This document shows positions 50,570 to 63,257 of a DNA stretch of 64,000 nt, piece by piece. This DNA comes from Calliopsis andreniformis. Lineage: Eukaryota; Arthropoda; Insecta; Hymenoptera; Andrenidae. Location of the stretch: the NCBI RefSeq assembly GCF_051401765.1, contig NW_027480531.1, positions 558,001 to 622,000 on the forward strand, given 5' to 3'. The stretch's first letter is position 1, and the number at the start of each line of letters is the position of its first letter. The notes beneath the pieces were generated by a model that was given only the letters and a program-made list of their open reading frames with translations, searched no databases and was not told the DNA's origin. The position numbers were made by a program, and so were the translations under genes.

Positions 50570-53500
50570 AGGATTGAAGATTGAGGATAGGGTATTGAGG
50601 ATTGAAGAATGAGGATTGAGGATTGAGCATTGAGGATTGAGGATTGAGGATTGAGGATTCAGGATTGAGGATTGAGTATTGAAGATTGAGTATTGAGGAT
50701 TGAAGGTTGAGGATTGAGGATTGAGGATTGAGGATTGAGAATTGAGGATTGAGGATTGAGGATTGAAGATTGAAGATTCGGTATTGAGGAGTGACGAATT
50801 ATGATTGAGTATTGAGGATTGAGAATTGAGGATTGAGGATTGAAGATTGAGTATTGAGGATTGAAGATTGAGGATTTAGGATTGAGGATTGAAGATTGAG
50901 GACTGAGTGTTGCGGGCTGAGTGATGAGAATTGATGTTTGTGGATTGGGATTTGAAGATTGAAGAATGGAGATTGAGTATTGAAAACTGTGAATTGAGGA
51001 TATTCTATTGAGGATTGAGGATTGACAATTGATTGTTGAGGACTGAGGGCTGAAGATTCAGGATTCAGTATTGAGGATTGTGTATTGATGTTTCCGGACT
51101 GAGGATTGAGGATTGAGGATTGAGGATTGAGGATTGAGGATTGAGTATTGAAGATTGAGTATTGAGGATTGAAGATTGAGGATTGACCATTCAGGATTGA
51201 GGATTGAGAATTGAGGATTGAGGATTGAGGATTGAAGATTGAGGACTGGGCTTCGAGGAGTGACGAATTAGGATTGAGGATTGAGGATTGAGGATTGAGG
51301 ATTGCAGATTGTGTATTGAGGATAGAAGATTGAGGATTGAGGATTGAGGATTGAGGATTGAGGACTGAGGATTGAGGATTGAGGATTGAAGATTGAGTAT
51401 TGAGGATTGAAGATTGAGGATTGGGTATTGAGCATTGAAGAATGAGGATTGAGGATTGAGGATTGAGAATGAGGTCTGAGGGTTGAGGATTGTGGTTTGT
51501 GGTCTGAGGACTGAGGATTGAGGATTGAGGATTGAGGATTGAGGATTGAGGATTGAGTATTGAAGATTGAGGATTGGGTGTTGAGCATTGAAGAATGAGG
51601 ATTGAGGTTTGAGGACTGAGGATTGAGGATTGAGGATTGAGGTTTGAGGACTGAGGATTGAGTATTTAGGATTGAGGATTGCGGATTGAGGATTGAAAGT
51701 TGAATATTGATGAATGAAGATTGGGGATTGAGGATTGAGGGTTGTGGATTGAGGACGAGGACTGTATGTTGGGTATTGATGCTTGAGGTCTGAGGATTGA
51801 GGATTGAGGATTGCGAATTGAGGATTGAGGATTGAGGATCGAAGATTGAGGATTCAGGATTGAGGGTTGAGGATTGAAGATTGAGGATTGGGGACTGAGG
51901 ATTGAGGATTGATGATTGAGGAATGAGGATTGAGTATTGAGGATTGAAGATTGAGGATTAGGTGTTGAGGATTGAAGAATGAGGATTGAGGATTGAGAAT
52001 TGAGGATTGAAGGTTTAGGATTGACGATTGAGAATTGAAGATTGAGGACTGAGTGTTGAGGGTTGAGGATCGAGGATTGAGGATTGAGGATGAGGGCTGA
52101 GTGCTGAGGGTTGAGGATTGAGGTTTGAGGACTCAGGGCTGAGGATTGAGGATTGCGAATTGAGGATTGAGGATGGAGGATCGAAGATTGAGGATTCAGG
52201 ATTGAGGGTTGAGGATTGAAGATTGAGGATTGGGGACTGAGGATTGAGGATTGACAATTGAGGATTGAGTGTTGAGGATTGAGAATTGAGGATTGAGGAT
52301 TGAAGATTGAGGACTGAGTGTTGAGGGCTGAGTGATGAGAATTGATGTTTGTGGATTGAGATTTGAAGATTGAAGAATGGGGATTGTGTATTGAAAACTG
52401 TGAATTGAGGATATTCTATTGAGGACTGAGGATTGGCAAGTGATTGTTGAGGACTGAGGGCTGAAGGTTGAGGATTCAGGACTGAGTACTCAGAATTGAG
52501 GTTTGAGGACTGAGGATTGAGGATTAAAGATTGAGTATTGAGGATTGAAGATTGAGGATTGAGGATTGAGGATCGAGGATTGAGGATTGAGGATGAGGGC
52601 TGAGTGCTGAGGGTTGAGGATTGAGGTTTGAGGACTCAGGGCTGAGGATTGAGGATTGAGAATTGAGGATTGAGCATTGGGGATTGAAGATTGAGGATTG
52701 GGTATTGAGGATTGAAGAATGAGGATTTGGGATTGAGGATTGAGGACTGAGGATTGAAGATTGAGTATTGAGTATTGAAGATTGACGACTGAGGATTGAG
52801 AATTGAGGATTTAAGATTGAAGATACAGTATCGAGGATTGAAGATTCAGGATTGAAGATTGAGGATTGGGGACGGAGTGTTGAGTGTTGAGTGATGAGCA
52901 TTGATGTCTGTGGATAGAGATTTGAAGATTGCAGATTGAGTATTGATTACTGAAAACTGTGAATTGGTGATGCTGTATTGAGGATTGAGGATCGACAACT
53001 GATTGTTGAAGACTGAGGGCTGAAGATTCAGGATTCAGGATTGAGGATTGAGGATTGAAGATTGAGGATTGGGGACTGTGGATTGAAGATTGAGGATTGA
53101 GGATTGAGGATTGAGGATTGAGGAATTGGGATTGAAGGTTCAGAATTGAGGATTGAAGATTGAGAATTGAGGATTGAGGACTGAACATTGAGGACCGAGT
53201 GTTGAGGGTTGAGTGATGAGAATTGATGTTTGTGGATAGAGGTTTGAAGAATGCAGATTGAGTATTGAGTATTGAAATCTGTGAATTGAGGATATTCTAT
53301 TGAGGACTGAGGATTGGCAACTGATTGTTGACGACTGAGGGCTGAAGGTTGAGGATTCAGGACTGAGTACTCAGAATTGAGGTTTGAGGACTGAGGATTG
53401 ATGATTAAAGGTTGAGTATTGAGGATTGAAGATTGAGGATTGAGGATTGAGGATCGAGGATTGAGGATCGAGGATGAGGGCTGAGGGTTGAGGATTGAGG

Positions 53501-56189
53501 TTTGAGGACTCAGGACTGAGGATTGAGGATTGAGAATTGAGGATTGAGGATTGAGTGTTGAGAATTGAGGATTGAAGATTGAGGATTGGGTATCGAGGAT
53601 TGAAGAATGAGGATTGAGGCTTGAGGATTGAGGATTGAGGATTGAAGGTTGTGTATCCAATATTGGAGGTTGACGATTGAGGATTGAGGATTGAGGATTG
53701 AGGATTGAGCATTGAGGATTGAGGATTGAAGATTGAGTATTGAGGATTGAAGATTGAGGATTGAGGATTGAGGATTGAGGATTGAGGATTGAGGATTGAA
53801 GATTGAGGATTGGGGACTGAGTGTTGAGCGTTGAGTGATGAGAATTGATGTTTGTGGATTGAGATTTGAAGACTGAAGATTGGGGATTGAGTATTGAAAA
53901 CTGTGAATTGGGTATATTCTATTGAGGACTGAGGACTGACAATTGATTGTTGAGAACTGAGGGCTGAAGATTGAGGATTCAGGATTGAGGATTCAGGATT
54001 GAGGTTTGAGGACTGAGGATTGAGGATTGAGGATTGAGGAGTGAGTATTGAGGATTGAAGATTGAGGATTGGGTATTGAGGATTGAACATTCAGGATTGA
54101 GGATTGAGGATAGAGTATTCAGGATTGAGGATTGAAGATTGAATATTGATGATTGATGATTGAGGATTGAGGATTGAGGATTGTGGATTGCGGACGAGGA
54201 CTGAGGGTTGAGTATTGATGTTTGAGGTCTGGGGATTGAGGATTGAGGATTGAGAATTGAGGATTAAGAATTGAGGATTGAAGATTGAGGATTGGGTGTT
54301 GAGGATTGAAGATTGAGGATTGGGTATTGAGGATTGAAAATTCAGGATTGAGGATTGAGGATAGAGGATTGAGGATTGAGGATTGAAGATTGAATGTTGA
54401 GGGTTGAGTGTTGATGTTTGAGGTCTGAGGATTGAGGATTGAGGATTGAGAATTGAGGATTGAGGACTGAGGATTGAGGATTGTGGATTGAGGATTGAGT
54501 ATTGAGGATTGAAGATTGAGGATTGGGTATTGAGGATTGAACATTCAGGATTGAGGATTGAGGATAGAGGATTGAGGATTGAGAATTGAAGACTGAGGAT
54601 TGGGTGTTGAGGATTGAAGAATGAGGACTGAGGATTCAGGATTGAAGATTGAGTGTTGAAGATTGTGTATTGAGGATTGAAGACTGAGGATTGAGGATTG
54701 AGGATTGAGGATTGAGGATTGAGGATTGAGGATTGAAGATTGAGTATTGCGGATTGAAGATTGAGGATTGGGGATTGAGGATTGAGGATTAAGGATTGAA
54801 GATTGAGGATTGAGGATTGAAGATTGAGGATTGGGAATTGAGGATTGACGATTGAGGATTGAGGATTGAGGATTGAGGATTGAGGATTGAAGATTGAGTA
54901 TTCAGGATTGGAGATTGACGATTGAGGATTGAGGATTGAGGATTGAGGATTGAGGTTTGAGGATTGAAGATTGAGTATTGAGGATTGAATATTGATGACT
55001 GAAGATTGAGGATTGAGGATTGTGGGTTGTGGATTGCGGACGAGGACTGAGGGATGAGTATTGATGTTTGAGGTCTGAGTATTGAGGATTGAATATTGCG
55101 TATTGAGGATTGAGGATTGAAGATTGAGGACTGAGTGTTGAGGGCTGAGTGATGAGAATTGATGTTTGTGGATTGAGATTTGAAGATTGAAGAATGGGGA
55201 TTGAGTATCGAAAACTGTGAATTGAGGATATTCTATTGAGGATTGAGGATTGACAATTGATTGTTGAGGACTGAGGACTGAAGTTTGCGGATTCAGGATT
55301 GAGGATTCGGGATTGAGGTTTCAGGACTGAGGATTGAGGGTTGAGGATTGAGGATTGAGGGTTGAGGATTTGGGATTGAGGATTGAGGATTGAGGATTAA
55401 GGATTGAGGATTGAGTATTGAAGATTGAGTATTGAGGATTGAAGTTTGAGGATTGAGGATTGAGGATTGGGGATTGAGAATTGAGGATTGAGAATTGAGG
55501 ATTGAAGATTGAGGATTGGGTTTCGAGGAGTGACGAATTAGGATTGAGGATTGAGGATTGAGGGCTGAGGATTGCAGATTGAGTATTGAGGATAGAAGAT
55601 TGAGGATTGAGGTTTGAGGACTGAGGATTGAGTATTTAGGATTGAGGATTGCGGATTGAGGATTGAAAGTTGAATATTGATGAATGAAGATTGGGGATTG
55701 AGGATTGAGGGTTGTGGATTGAGGACGAGGACTGTATGGTGGGTATTGATGCTTGAGGTCTGAGGATTGAGGATTGAGGATTGCGAATTGAGGATTGAGG
55801 ATTGAGGATCGAAGATTGAGGATTCAGGATTGAGGGTTGAGGATTGAAGATTGAGGATTGAGGATTGAGGATTGAAGATTGAGGATTTGGTATTGAGGAT
55901 TGAAGAATGAGGATTGGGGACTGAGGATTGAGGATTGAGGATTGAGAATTGAGGATTGATGATTGAGGATTGTAGATTGAGGATTGGGTATTGAGGATTG
56001 AACATTCAGGATTGAGGATTGAGGATAGAGGATTGAGGATTGAGGATTGAAGATTGAATATCGATGATTGAAGATTGAGGATTGAGGATTGAGTGTTGTG
56101 GATTGCGGACGAAGGACTGAGGGTTGAGTATTGATGCTTGAGGTCTGAGGATTGAGGATTGAGTGTTGAGAATTGAGGTTAGAGGATTG
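50570..56189 (-). repeat. 5,620-bp higher-order repeat, copy 2
   Basis: This is the second full copy, with only scattered substitutions against copy 1. Examples are a GGATGGAGG against GGATTGAGG near 52,174, a change from GAGGATTGAAGATTGAGG to GATTCAGG form near 52,847, and TTGATGTTTGAGG against TTGAAGTTTGAGG near 55,063. I saw no length difference between copies 1 and 2. Such identity over 5.6 kb indicates recent duplication or ongoing homogenisation. Confidence 0.9.
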
Positions 56190-59100
56190 AGGATTGAAGA
56201 TTGAGGATAGGGTATTGAGGATTGAAGAATGAGGATTGAGGATTGAGCATTGAGGATTGAGGATTGAGGATTGAGGATTCAGGATTGAGGATTGAGTATT
56301 GAAGATTGAGTATTGAGGATTGAAGGTTGAGGATTGAGGATTGAGGATTGAGGATTGAGAATTGAGGATTGAGGATTGAGGATTGAAGATTGAAGATTCG
56401 GTATTGAGGAGTGACGAATTATGATTGAGTATTGAGGATTGAGAATTGAGGATTGAGGATTGAAGATTGAGTATTGAGGATTGAAGATTGAGGATTTAGG
56501 ATTGAGGATTGAAGATTGAGGACTGAGTGTTGCGGGCTGAGTGATGAGAATTGATGTTTGTGGATTGGGATTTGAAGATTGAAGAATGGAGATTGAGTAT
56601 TGAAAACTGTGAATTGAGGATATTCTATTGAGGATTGAGGATTGACAATTGATTGTTGAGGACTGAGGGCTGAAGATTCAGGATTCAGTATTGAGGATTG
56701 TGTATTGATGTTTCCGGACTGAGGATTGAGGATTGAGGATTGAGGATTGAGGATTGAGGATTGAGTATTGAATATTGAGTATTGAGGATTGAAGATTGAG
56801 GATTGACCATTCAGGATTGAGGATTGAGAATTGAGGATTGAGGATTGAGGATTGAAGATTGAGGACTGGGCTTCGAGGCGTGACGAATTAGGATTGAGGA
56901 TTGAGGATTGAGGATTGAGGATTGAGGACTGAGGATTGACGATTGAGGATTGAAGATTGAGTATTGAGGATTGAAGATTGAGGATTGGGTATTGAGCATT
57001 GAAGAATGAGGATTGAGGATTGAGGATTGAGAATGAGGTCTGAGGGTTGAGGATTGAGGTTTGTGGTCTGAGGACTGAGGATTGAGGATTGAGGATTGAG
57101 GATTGAGGATTGAGGATTGAGTATTGAAGATTGAGGATTGGGTGTTGAGCATTGAAGAATGAGGATTGAGGTTTGAGGACTGAGGATTGAGGATTGAGGA
57201 TTGAGGTTTGAGGACTGAGGATTGAGTATTTAGGATTGAGGATTGCGGATTGAGGATTGGAAGTTGAATATTGATGAATGAAGATTGGGGATTGAGGATT
57301 GAGGGTTGTGGATTGAGGACGAGGACTGTATGTTGGGTATTGATGCTTGAGGTCTGAGGATTGAGGATTGAGGATTGCGAATTGAGGATTGAGGATTGAG
57401 GATCGAAGATTGAGGATTCAGGATTGAGGGTTGAGGATTGAAGATTGAGGATTGGGGACTGAGGATTGAGGATTGATGATTGAGGAATGAGGATTGAGGA
57501 TTGAGGATTGAAGATTGAGGATTAGGTGTTGAGGATTGAAGAATGAGGATTGAGGATTGAGAATTGAGGATTGAAGGTTTAGGATTGACGATTGAGAATT
57601 GAAGATTGAGGACTGAGTGTTGAGGGTTGAGGATCGAGGATTGAGGATTGAGGATGAGGGCTGAGTGCTGAGGGTTGAGGATTGAGGTTTGAGGACTCAG
57701 GGCTGAGGATTGAGGATTGCGAATTGAGGATTGAGGATTGAGGATCGAAGATTGAGGATTCAGGATTGAGGGTTGAGGATTGAAGATTGAGGATTGGGGA
57801 CTGAGGATTGAGGGTTGACAATTGAGGATTGAGTGTTGAGGATTGAGAATTGAGGATTGAGGATTGAAGATTGAGGACTGAGTGTTGAGGGCTGAGTGAT
57901 GAGAATTGATGTTTGTGGATTGAGATTTGAAGATTGAAGAATGGGGATTGAGTATTGAAAACTTTGAATTGAGGATATTCTATTGAGGACTGAGGATTGG
58001 CAAGTGATTGTTGAGGACTGAGGGCTGAAGGTTGAGGATTCAGGACTGAGTACTCAGAATTGAGGTTTGAGGACTGAGGATTGAGGATTAAAGATTGAGT
58101 ATTGAGGATTGAAGATTGAGGATTGAGGATTGAGGATCGAGGATTGAGGATTGAGGATGAGGGCTGAGTGCTGAGGGTTGAGGATTGAGGTTTGAGGACT
58201 CAGGGCTGAGGATTGAGGATTGAGAATTGAGGATTGAGCATTGGGGATTGAAGATTGAGGATTGGGTATTGAGGATTGAAGAATGAGGATTTGGGATTGA
58301 GGATTGAGGACTGAGGATTGAAGATTGAGTATTGAGGATTGAAGATTGACGACTGAGGATTCAGAATTGAGGATTTAGGATTGAAGATACAGTATCGAGG
58401 ATTGAAGATTGAGGATTGAAGATTGAGGATTGGGGACGGAGTGTTGAGTGTTGAGTGATGAGCATTGATGTCTGTGGATAGAGATTTGAAGATTGCAGAT
58501 TGAGTATTGAGTACTGAAAACTGTGAATTGGTGATGCTGTATTGAGGATTGAGGATCGACAACTGATTGTTGAAGACTGAGGGCTGAAGATTGAGGATTC
58601 AGGATTGAGGATTGAGGATTGAAGATTGAGGATTGGGGACTGTGGATTGAAGATTGAGGATTGAGGATTGAGGATTGAGGATTGAGGAATTGGGATTGAA
58701 GGTTCAGAATTGAGGATTGAAGATTGAGAATTGAGGATTGAGGACTGAACATTGAGGACCGAGTGTTGAGGGTTGACTGATGAGAATTGATGTTTGTGGA
58801 TAGAGGTTTGAAGAATGCAGATTGAGTATTGAGTATTGAAATCTGTGAATTGAGGATATTCTATTGAGGACTGAGGATTGGCAACTGATTGTTGACGACT
58901 GAGGGCTGAAGGTTGAGGATTCAGGACTGAGTACTCAGAATTGAGGTTTGAGGACTGAGGATTGATGATTAAAGGTTGAGTATTGAGGATTGAAGATTGA
59001 GGATTGAGGATTGAGGATCGAGGATTGAGGATCGAGGATGAGGGCTGAGGGTTGAGGATTGAGGTTTGAGGACTCAGGACTGAGGATTGAGGATTGAGAA

Positions 59101-59640
59101 TTGAGGATTGAGGATTGAGTGTTGAGAATTGAGGATTGAAGATTGAGGATTGGGTATCGAGGATTGAAGAATGAGGATTGAGGCTTGAGGATTGAGGATT
59201 GAGGATTGAAGGTTGTGTATCCAATATTGGAGGTTGACGATTGAGGATTGAGGATTGAGGATTGAGGATTGAGCATTGAGGATTGAGGATTGAAGATTGA
59301 GTATTGAGGATTGAAGATTGAGGATTGAGGATTGAGCATTGAGGATTGAGGATTGAAGATTGAGGATTGGGGACTGAGTGTTGAGCGTTGAGTGATGAGA
59401 ATTGATGTTTGTGGATTGAGATTTGAAGACTGAAGATTGGGGATTGAGTATTGAAAACTGTGAATTGGGTATATTCTATTGAGGACTGAGGACTGACAAT
59501 TGATTGTTGAGAACTGAGGGCTGAAGATTGAGGATTCAGGATTGAGGATTCAGGATTGAGGTTTGAGGACTGAGGATTGAGGATTGAGGATTGAGGATTG
59601 AGTATTGAGGATTGAAGATTGAGGATTGGGTATTGAGGAT
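56190..59640 (-). repeat. 5,620-bp higher-order repeat, truncated copy 3
   Basis: This matches copy 2 at +5,620 up to about 56,900. There it lacks 56 bp (eight heptamers), so the offset becomes 5,564 and holds at 57,579, 57,974, 58,375 and 59,224. A further loss of a few units near 59,330 brings it to about 5,554. The match weakens after about 59,640, where the sequence passes into the 1.2-kb repeat region. Confidence 0.87.
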
Positions 59641-62600
59641 TGAATATTCAGGATTGAGGATTGAGGACAGAGTATTGAGGATTGAGGATTGAATATTGAA
59701 TATTGATGATTGAAGATTGAGGATTGAGGATTGAGGATTGTGGATTGCGTACGAGGACTGAGGGTTGAGTATTGATTTTTGAGGATTGAGAATTGAGGAT
59801 TGAGGATTGAGAATTGAGGATTGAGGATTGAGGATTGAAGATTGAGGATTGGGTGTTGAGGATTGAAGAATGAGGAGAGAGGATTGAGGATTGAAGATTG
59901 AGGGTTGAAGATTGAGTACTGAGGATTGAAGATTGAGGATTGAGGATTGAGGATTGAGGATTGTGGGTTGAAGATTGAGGATTGGGAATTGAGGACTGAC
60001 GATTGAGGATTGAGGATTGAGGATTGAATATTGAGGATTGGGTATTGAGGATTGAACATTCAGGATTGAGGATTGAGGATAGAGGATTGAGGATTGAGGT
60101 TTGAAGATTGAATATTGATGATTGAAGATTGAGGATTGAGTATTGAGTGTTGTGGATTGCGGTCGAGGACTGAGGGTTGAGTATTGATGTTTGAGGTCTG
60201 AGGATTGAGGATTGAGGATTGAGAATTGAGGATTGAGGATTGAGGATTGAAGACTGAGGATTGGGTGTTGAGGATGGAAGAATGAGGATTGAGGATTGAG
60301 GATTGAAGATTGAGGGTTGAAGATTGAGTATTGAGGATTGAAGACTGAGGATTGAGGATTGAGGATTGAGGATTGAGGATTGAGGATTTAGGATTGAGGA
60401 TTGAAGATTGAGGACTGAGTGTTGAGGGTTGAGTGATGAGAATTGATGTTTGTGGATTAAGATTTGAAGATTGAAGAATGGGGATTGAGTATTGAAAACT
60501 GTGAATTGAGAATATTCTGTTGAGGATTGACGATTGACAATTGATTCTTGAGGACTGAGAGCTGAAGATTTAGGATTCAGGATTGAGGATTCGGTATTGA
60601 GGTTTCAGGACTGAGGATTGAGGATTGAGGATTGAGGATTGAGGATTGAGGATTGAAGGTTGAGGATTGGGTATTGAGGATTGAACATTCAGGATTGAGT
60701 ATTGAGGGTAGAGGATTGAGGATTGAGGATTGAAGATTGAATATTGATGATTGAAGATTGAGGATTGAGGATTGAGGGTTGTGGATTGCGGACGAGGACT
60801 GAGGGCTGAGTGTTGATGTTTGAGGTCTGAGGATTGAGGGTTGAGGATTGAGAATTGAGGATTGTGGACTGAGGATTGAGGATTGAGGATTGAAGATTGA
60901 GTATTGAGGATTGAAGATTGAGTATTGAGGATTGAGGATTGAGGATAGAGGATTGAAGAATGAGGATTGAGGATTGAGGATTGAGGATTGAGGATTGAAG
61001 ATTGAGTATTCAGGATTGGAGATTGACGATTGAGGATTGAGGATTGAGGATTGAAGATTGAGTATTGAGGATTGAAGATTGAGGATTGAGGATTGAGGAT
61101 TGAGGATTGAGGATTGAAGTTTGAGGATTGGGGACTGAGTGTTGAGCGTTGAGTGATGAGAATTGATGTTTGTGGATTGAGATTTGAAGATTGAAGGTTG
61201 GGGATTGAGTATTGAAAACTGTGAATTGGGTATATTCTATTGAGGATTGAGGACTGACAATTGATTGTTGAGGACTGAGGGCTGAAGATTGAGGATTCAG
61301 GATCGAGGATTCAGGATTGAGGTTTGAGGGCTGAGGATTGAGGATTGAGGATTGAGGATTGAGTATTGAGGATTGAAGATTGAGGATTGGGTATTGAGGA
61401 TTGAACATTCAGGATTGAGGATTGAGGACAGAGTATTGAGGATTGAGGATTGAATATTGAATATTGATGATTGAAGATTGAGGATTGAGGATTGAGGATT
61501 GTGGATTGCGTACGAGGACTGAGGGTTGAGTATGGATGTTTGAGGATTGAGAATTGAGGATTGAGGATTGAGAATTGAGGATTGAGGATTGAGGATTGAA
61601 GAATGAGGAGAGAGGATTGAGGATTGAAGATTGAGGGTTGAAGATTGAGTATTGAGGATTGAAGATTGAGGATTGAGGATTGAGGATTGAGGATTGTGGG
61701 TTGAAGATTGAGGATTGGGAATTGAGGATTGACGATTGAGGATTGAGGTTTGAGGATTGAATATTGAGGATTGGGTATTGAGGATTGAACATTCAGGATT
61801 GAGGATTGAGGATAGAGGATTGAGGATTGAGGTTTGAAGATTGAATATTGATGATTGAAGATTGAGGTTTGAGTATTGAGGGTTGTGGATTGCGGTCGAG
61901 GACTGAGGGTTGAGTATTGATGTTTGAGGTCTGAGAATTGAGGATTGAGGATTGAGAATTGAGGATTGAGGATTGAGGATTGAAGACTGAGGATTGGGTG
62001 TTGAGGATGGAAGAATGAGGATTGAGGATTGAGGATTGAGGATTGAGGATTGAGGATTGAGGATTGAGGATTGAAGATTGAGGATTGAAGATTGAGGATT
62101 GGGGATTGAGGATAGAGGATTAAGGATTGAAGATTGAGGATTGAGGATTATAGATTGAGGATTGGGAATTGAGGAATGACGATTGAGGATTGAGGATTGA
62201 GGATTGAGGATTGAGGATTGAGGATTGAGGATTGAAGATTGAGTATTCAGGATTGGATATTGACGATTGAGGATTGAGGATTGAGGATTGAGGATTGAGG
62301 ATTGAGGATTGAGGATTGAAGATTGAGGATTGGGGACTGAGTGTTGAGCGTTGAGTGATGAGAATTGATGTTTGTGGATTGAGATTTGAAGATTGAAGGT
62401 TGGGGATTGAGTATTGAAAACTGTGAATTGGGTATATTCTATTGAGGATTGAGGACTGACAATTGATCGTTGAGGACTGAGGGCTGAAGATTGAGGATTC
62501 AGGATCGAGGATTCAGGATTGAGGTTTGAGGGCTGAGGATTGAGGATTGAGGATTGAGGATTGAGTATTGAGGATTGAAGATTGAGGATTGGGTATTGAG

Positions 62601-63257
62601 GATTGAACATTCAGGATTGAGGATTGAGGACAGATTATTGAGGATTGAGGATTGAATATTGAATATTGAATATTGATGATTGAAGATTGAGGATTGAGGA
62701 TTGAGGATTGTGGATTGCGTACGAGGACTGAGGGTTGAGTATGGATGTTTGAGGATTGAGAATTGAGGATTGAGGATTGAGAATTGAGGATTGAGGATTG
62801 AGGATTGAAGATTGAGGATTGGGTGTTGAGGATTGAAGAATGAGGAGAGAGGATTGAGGATTGAAGATTGAGGGTTGAAGATTGAGTATTGAGGATTGAA
62901 GATTGAGGATTGAGGATTGAGGATTGAGGATTGTGGGTTGAAGATTGAGGATTGGGAATTGAGGATTGACGATTGAGGATTGAGGTTTGAGGATTGAATA
63001 TTGAGGATTGGGTATTGAGGATTGAACATTCAGGATTGAGGATTGAGGATAGAGGATTGAGGATTGAGGTTTGAAGATTGAATATTGATGATTGAAGATT
63101 GAGGATTGAGTATTGAGGGTTGTGGATTGCGGTCGAGGACTGAGGGTTGAGTATTGATGTTTGAGGTCTGAGGATTGAGGATTGAGGATTGAGAATTGAG
63201 GATTGAGGATTGAGGATTGAAGACTGAGGATTGGGTGTTGAGGATGGAAGAATGAGG
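59641..63257 (-). repeat. Region of about 1.2-kb tandem repeats
   Basis: The run GGGGACTGAGTGTTGAGCG starts near 59,367, 61,130 and 62,332. The last two are 1,202 bp apart, and 1,202 = 7x172-2, matching two hexamers counted between them (near 61,513 and 61,895). The last copy carries 35 bp (five heptamers) that the one before lacks, near 62,800-62,835. The first interval is longer, 1.76 kb. Marker cores of the TATATTC subtype are at 59,470, 61,231 and 62,433, with AATATTC at 60,510. Confidence 0.82.
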
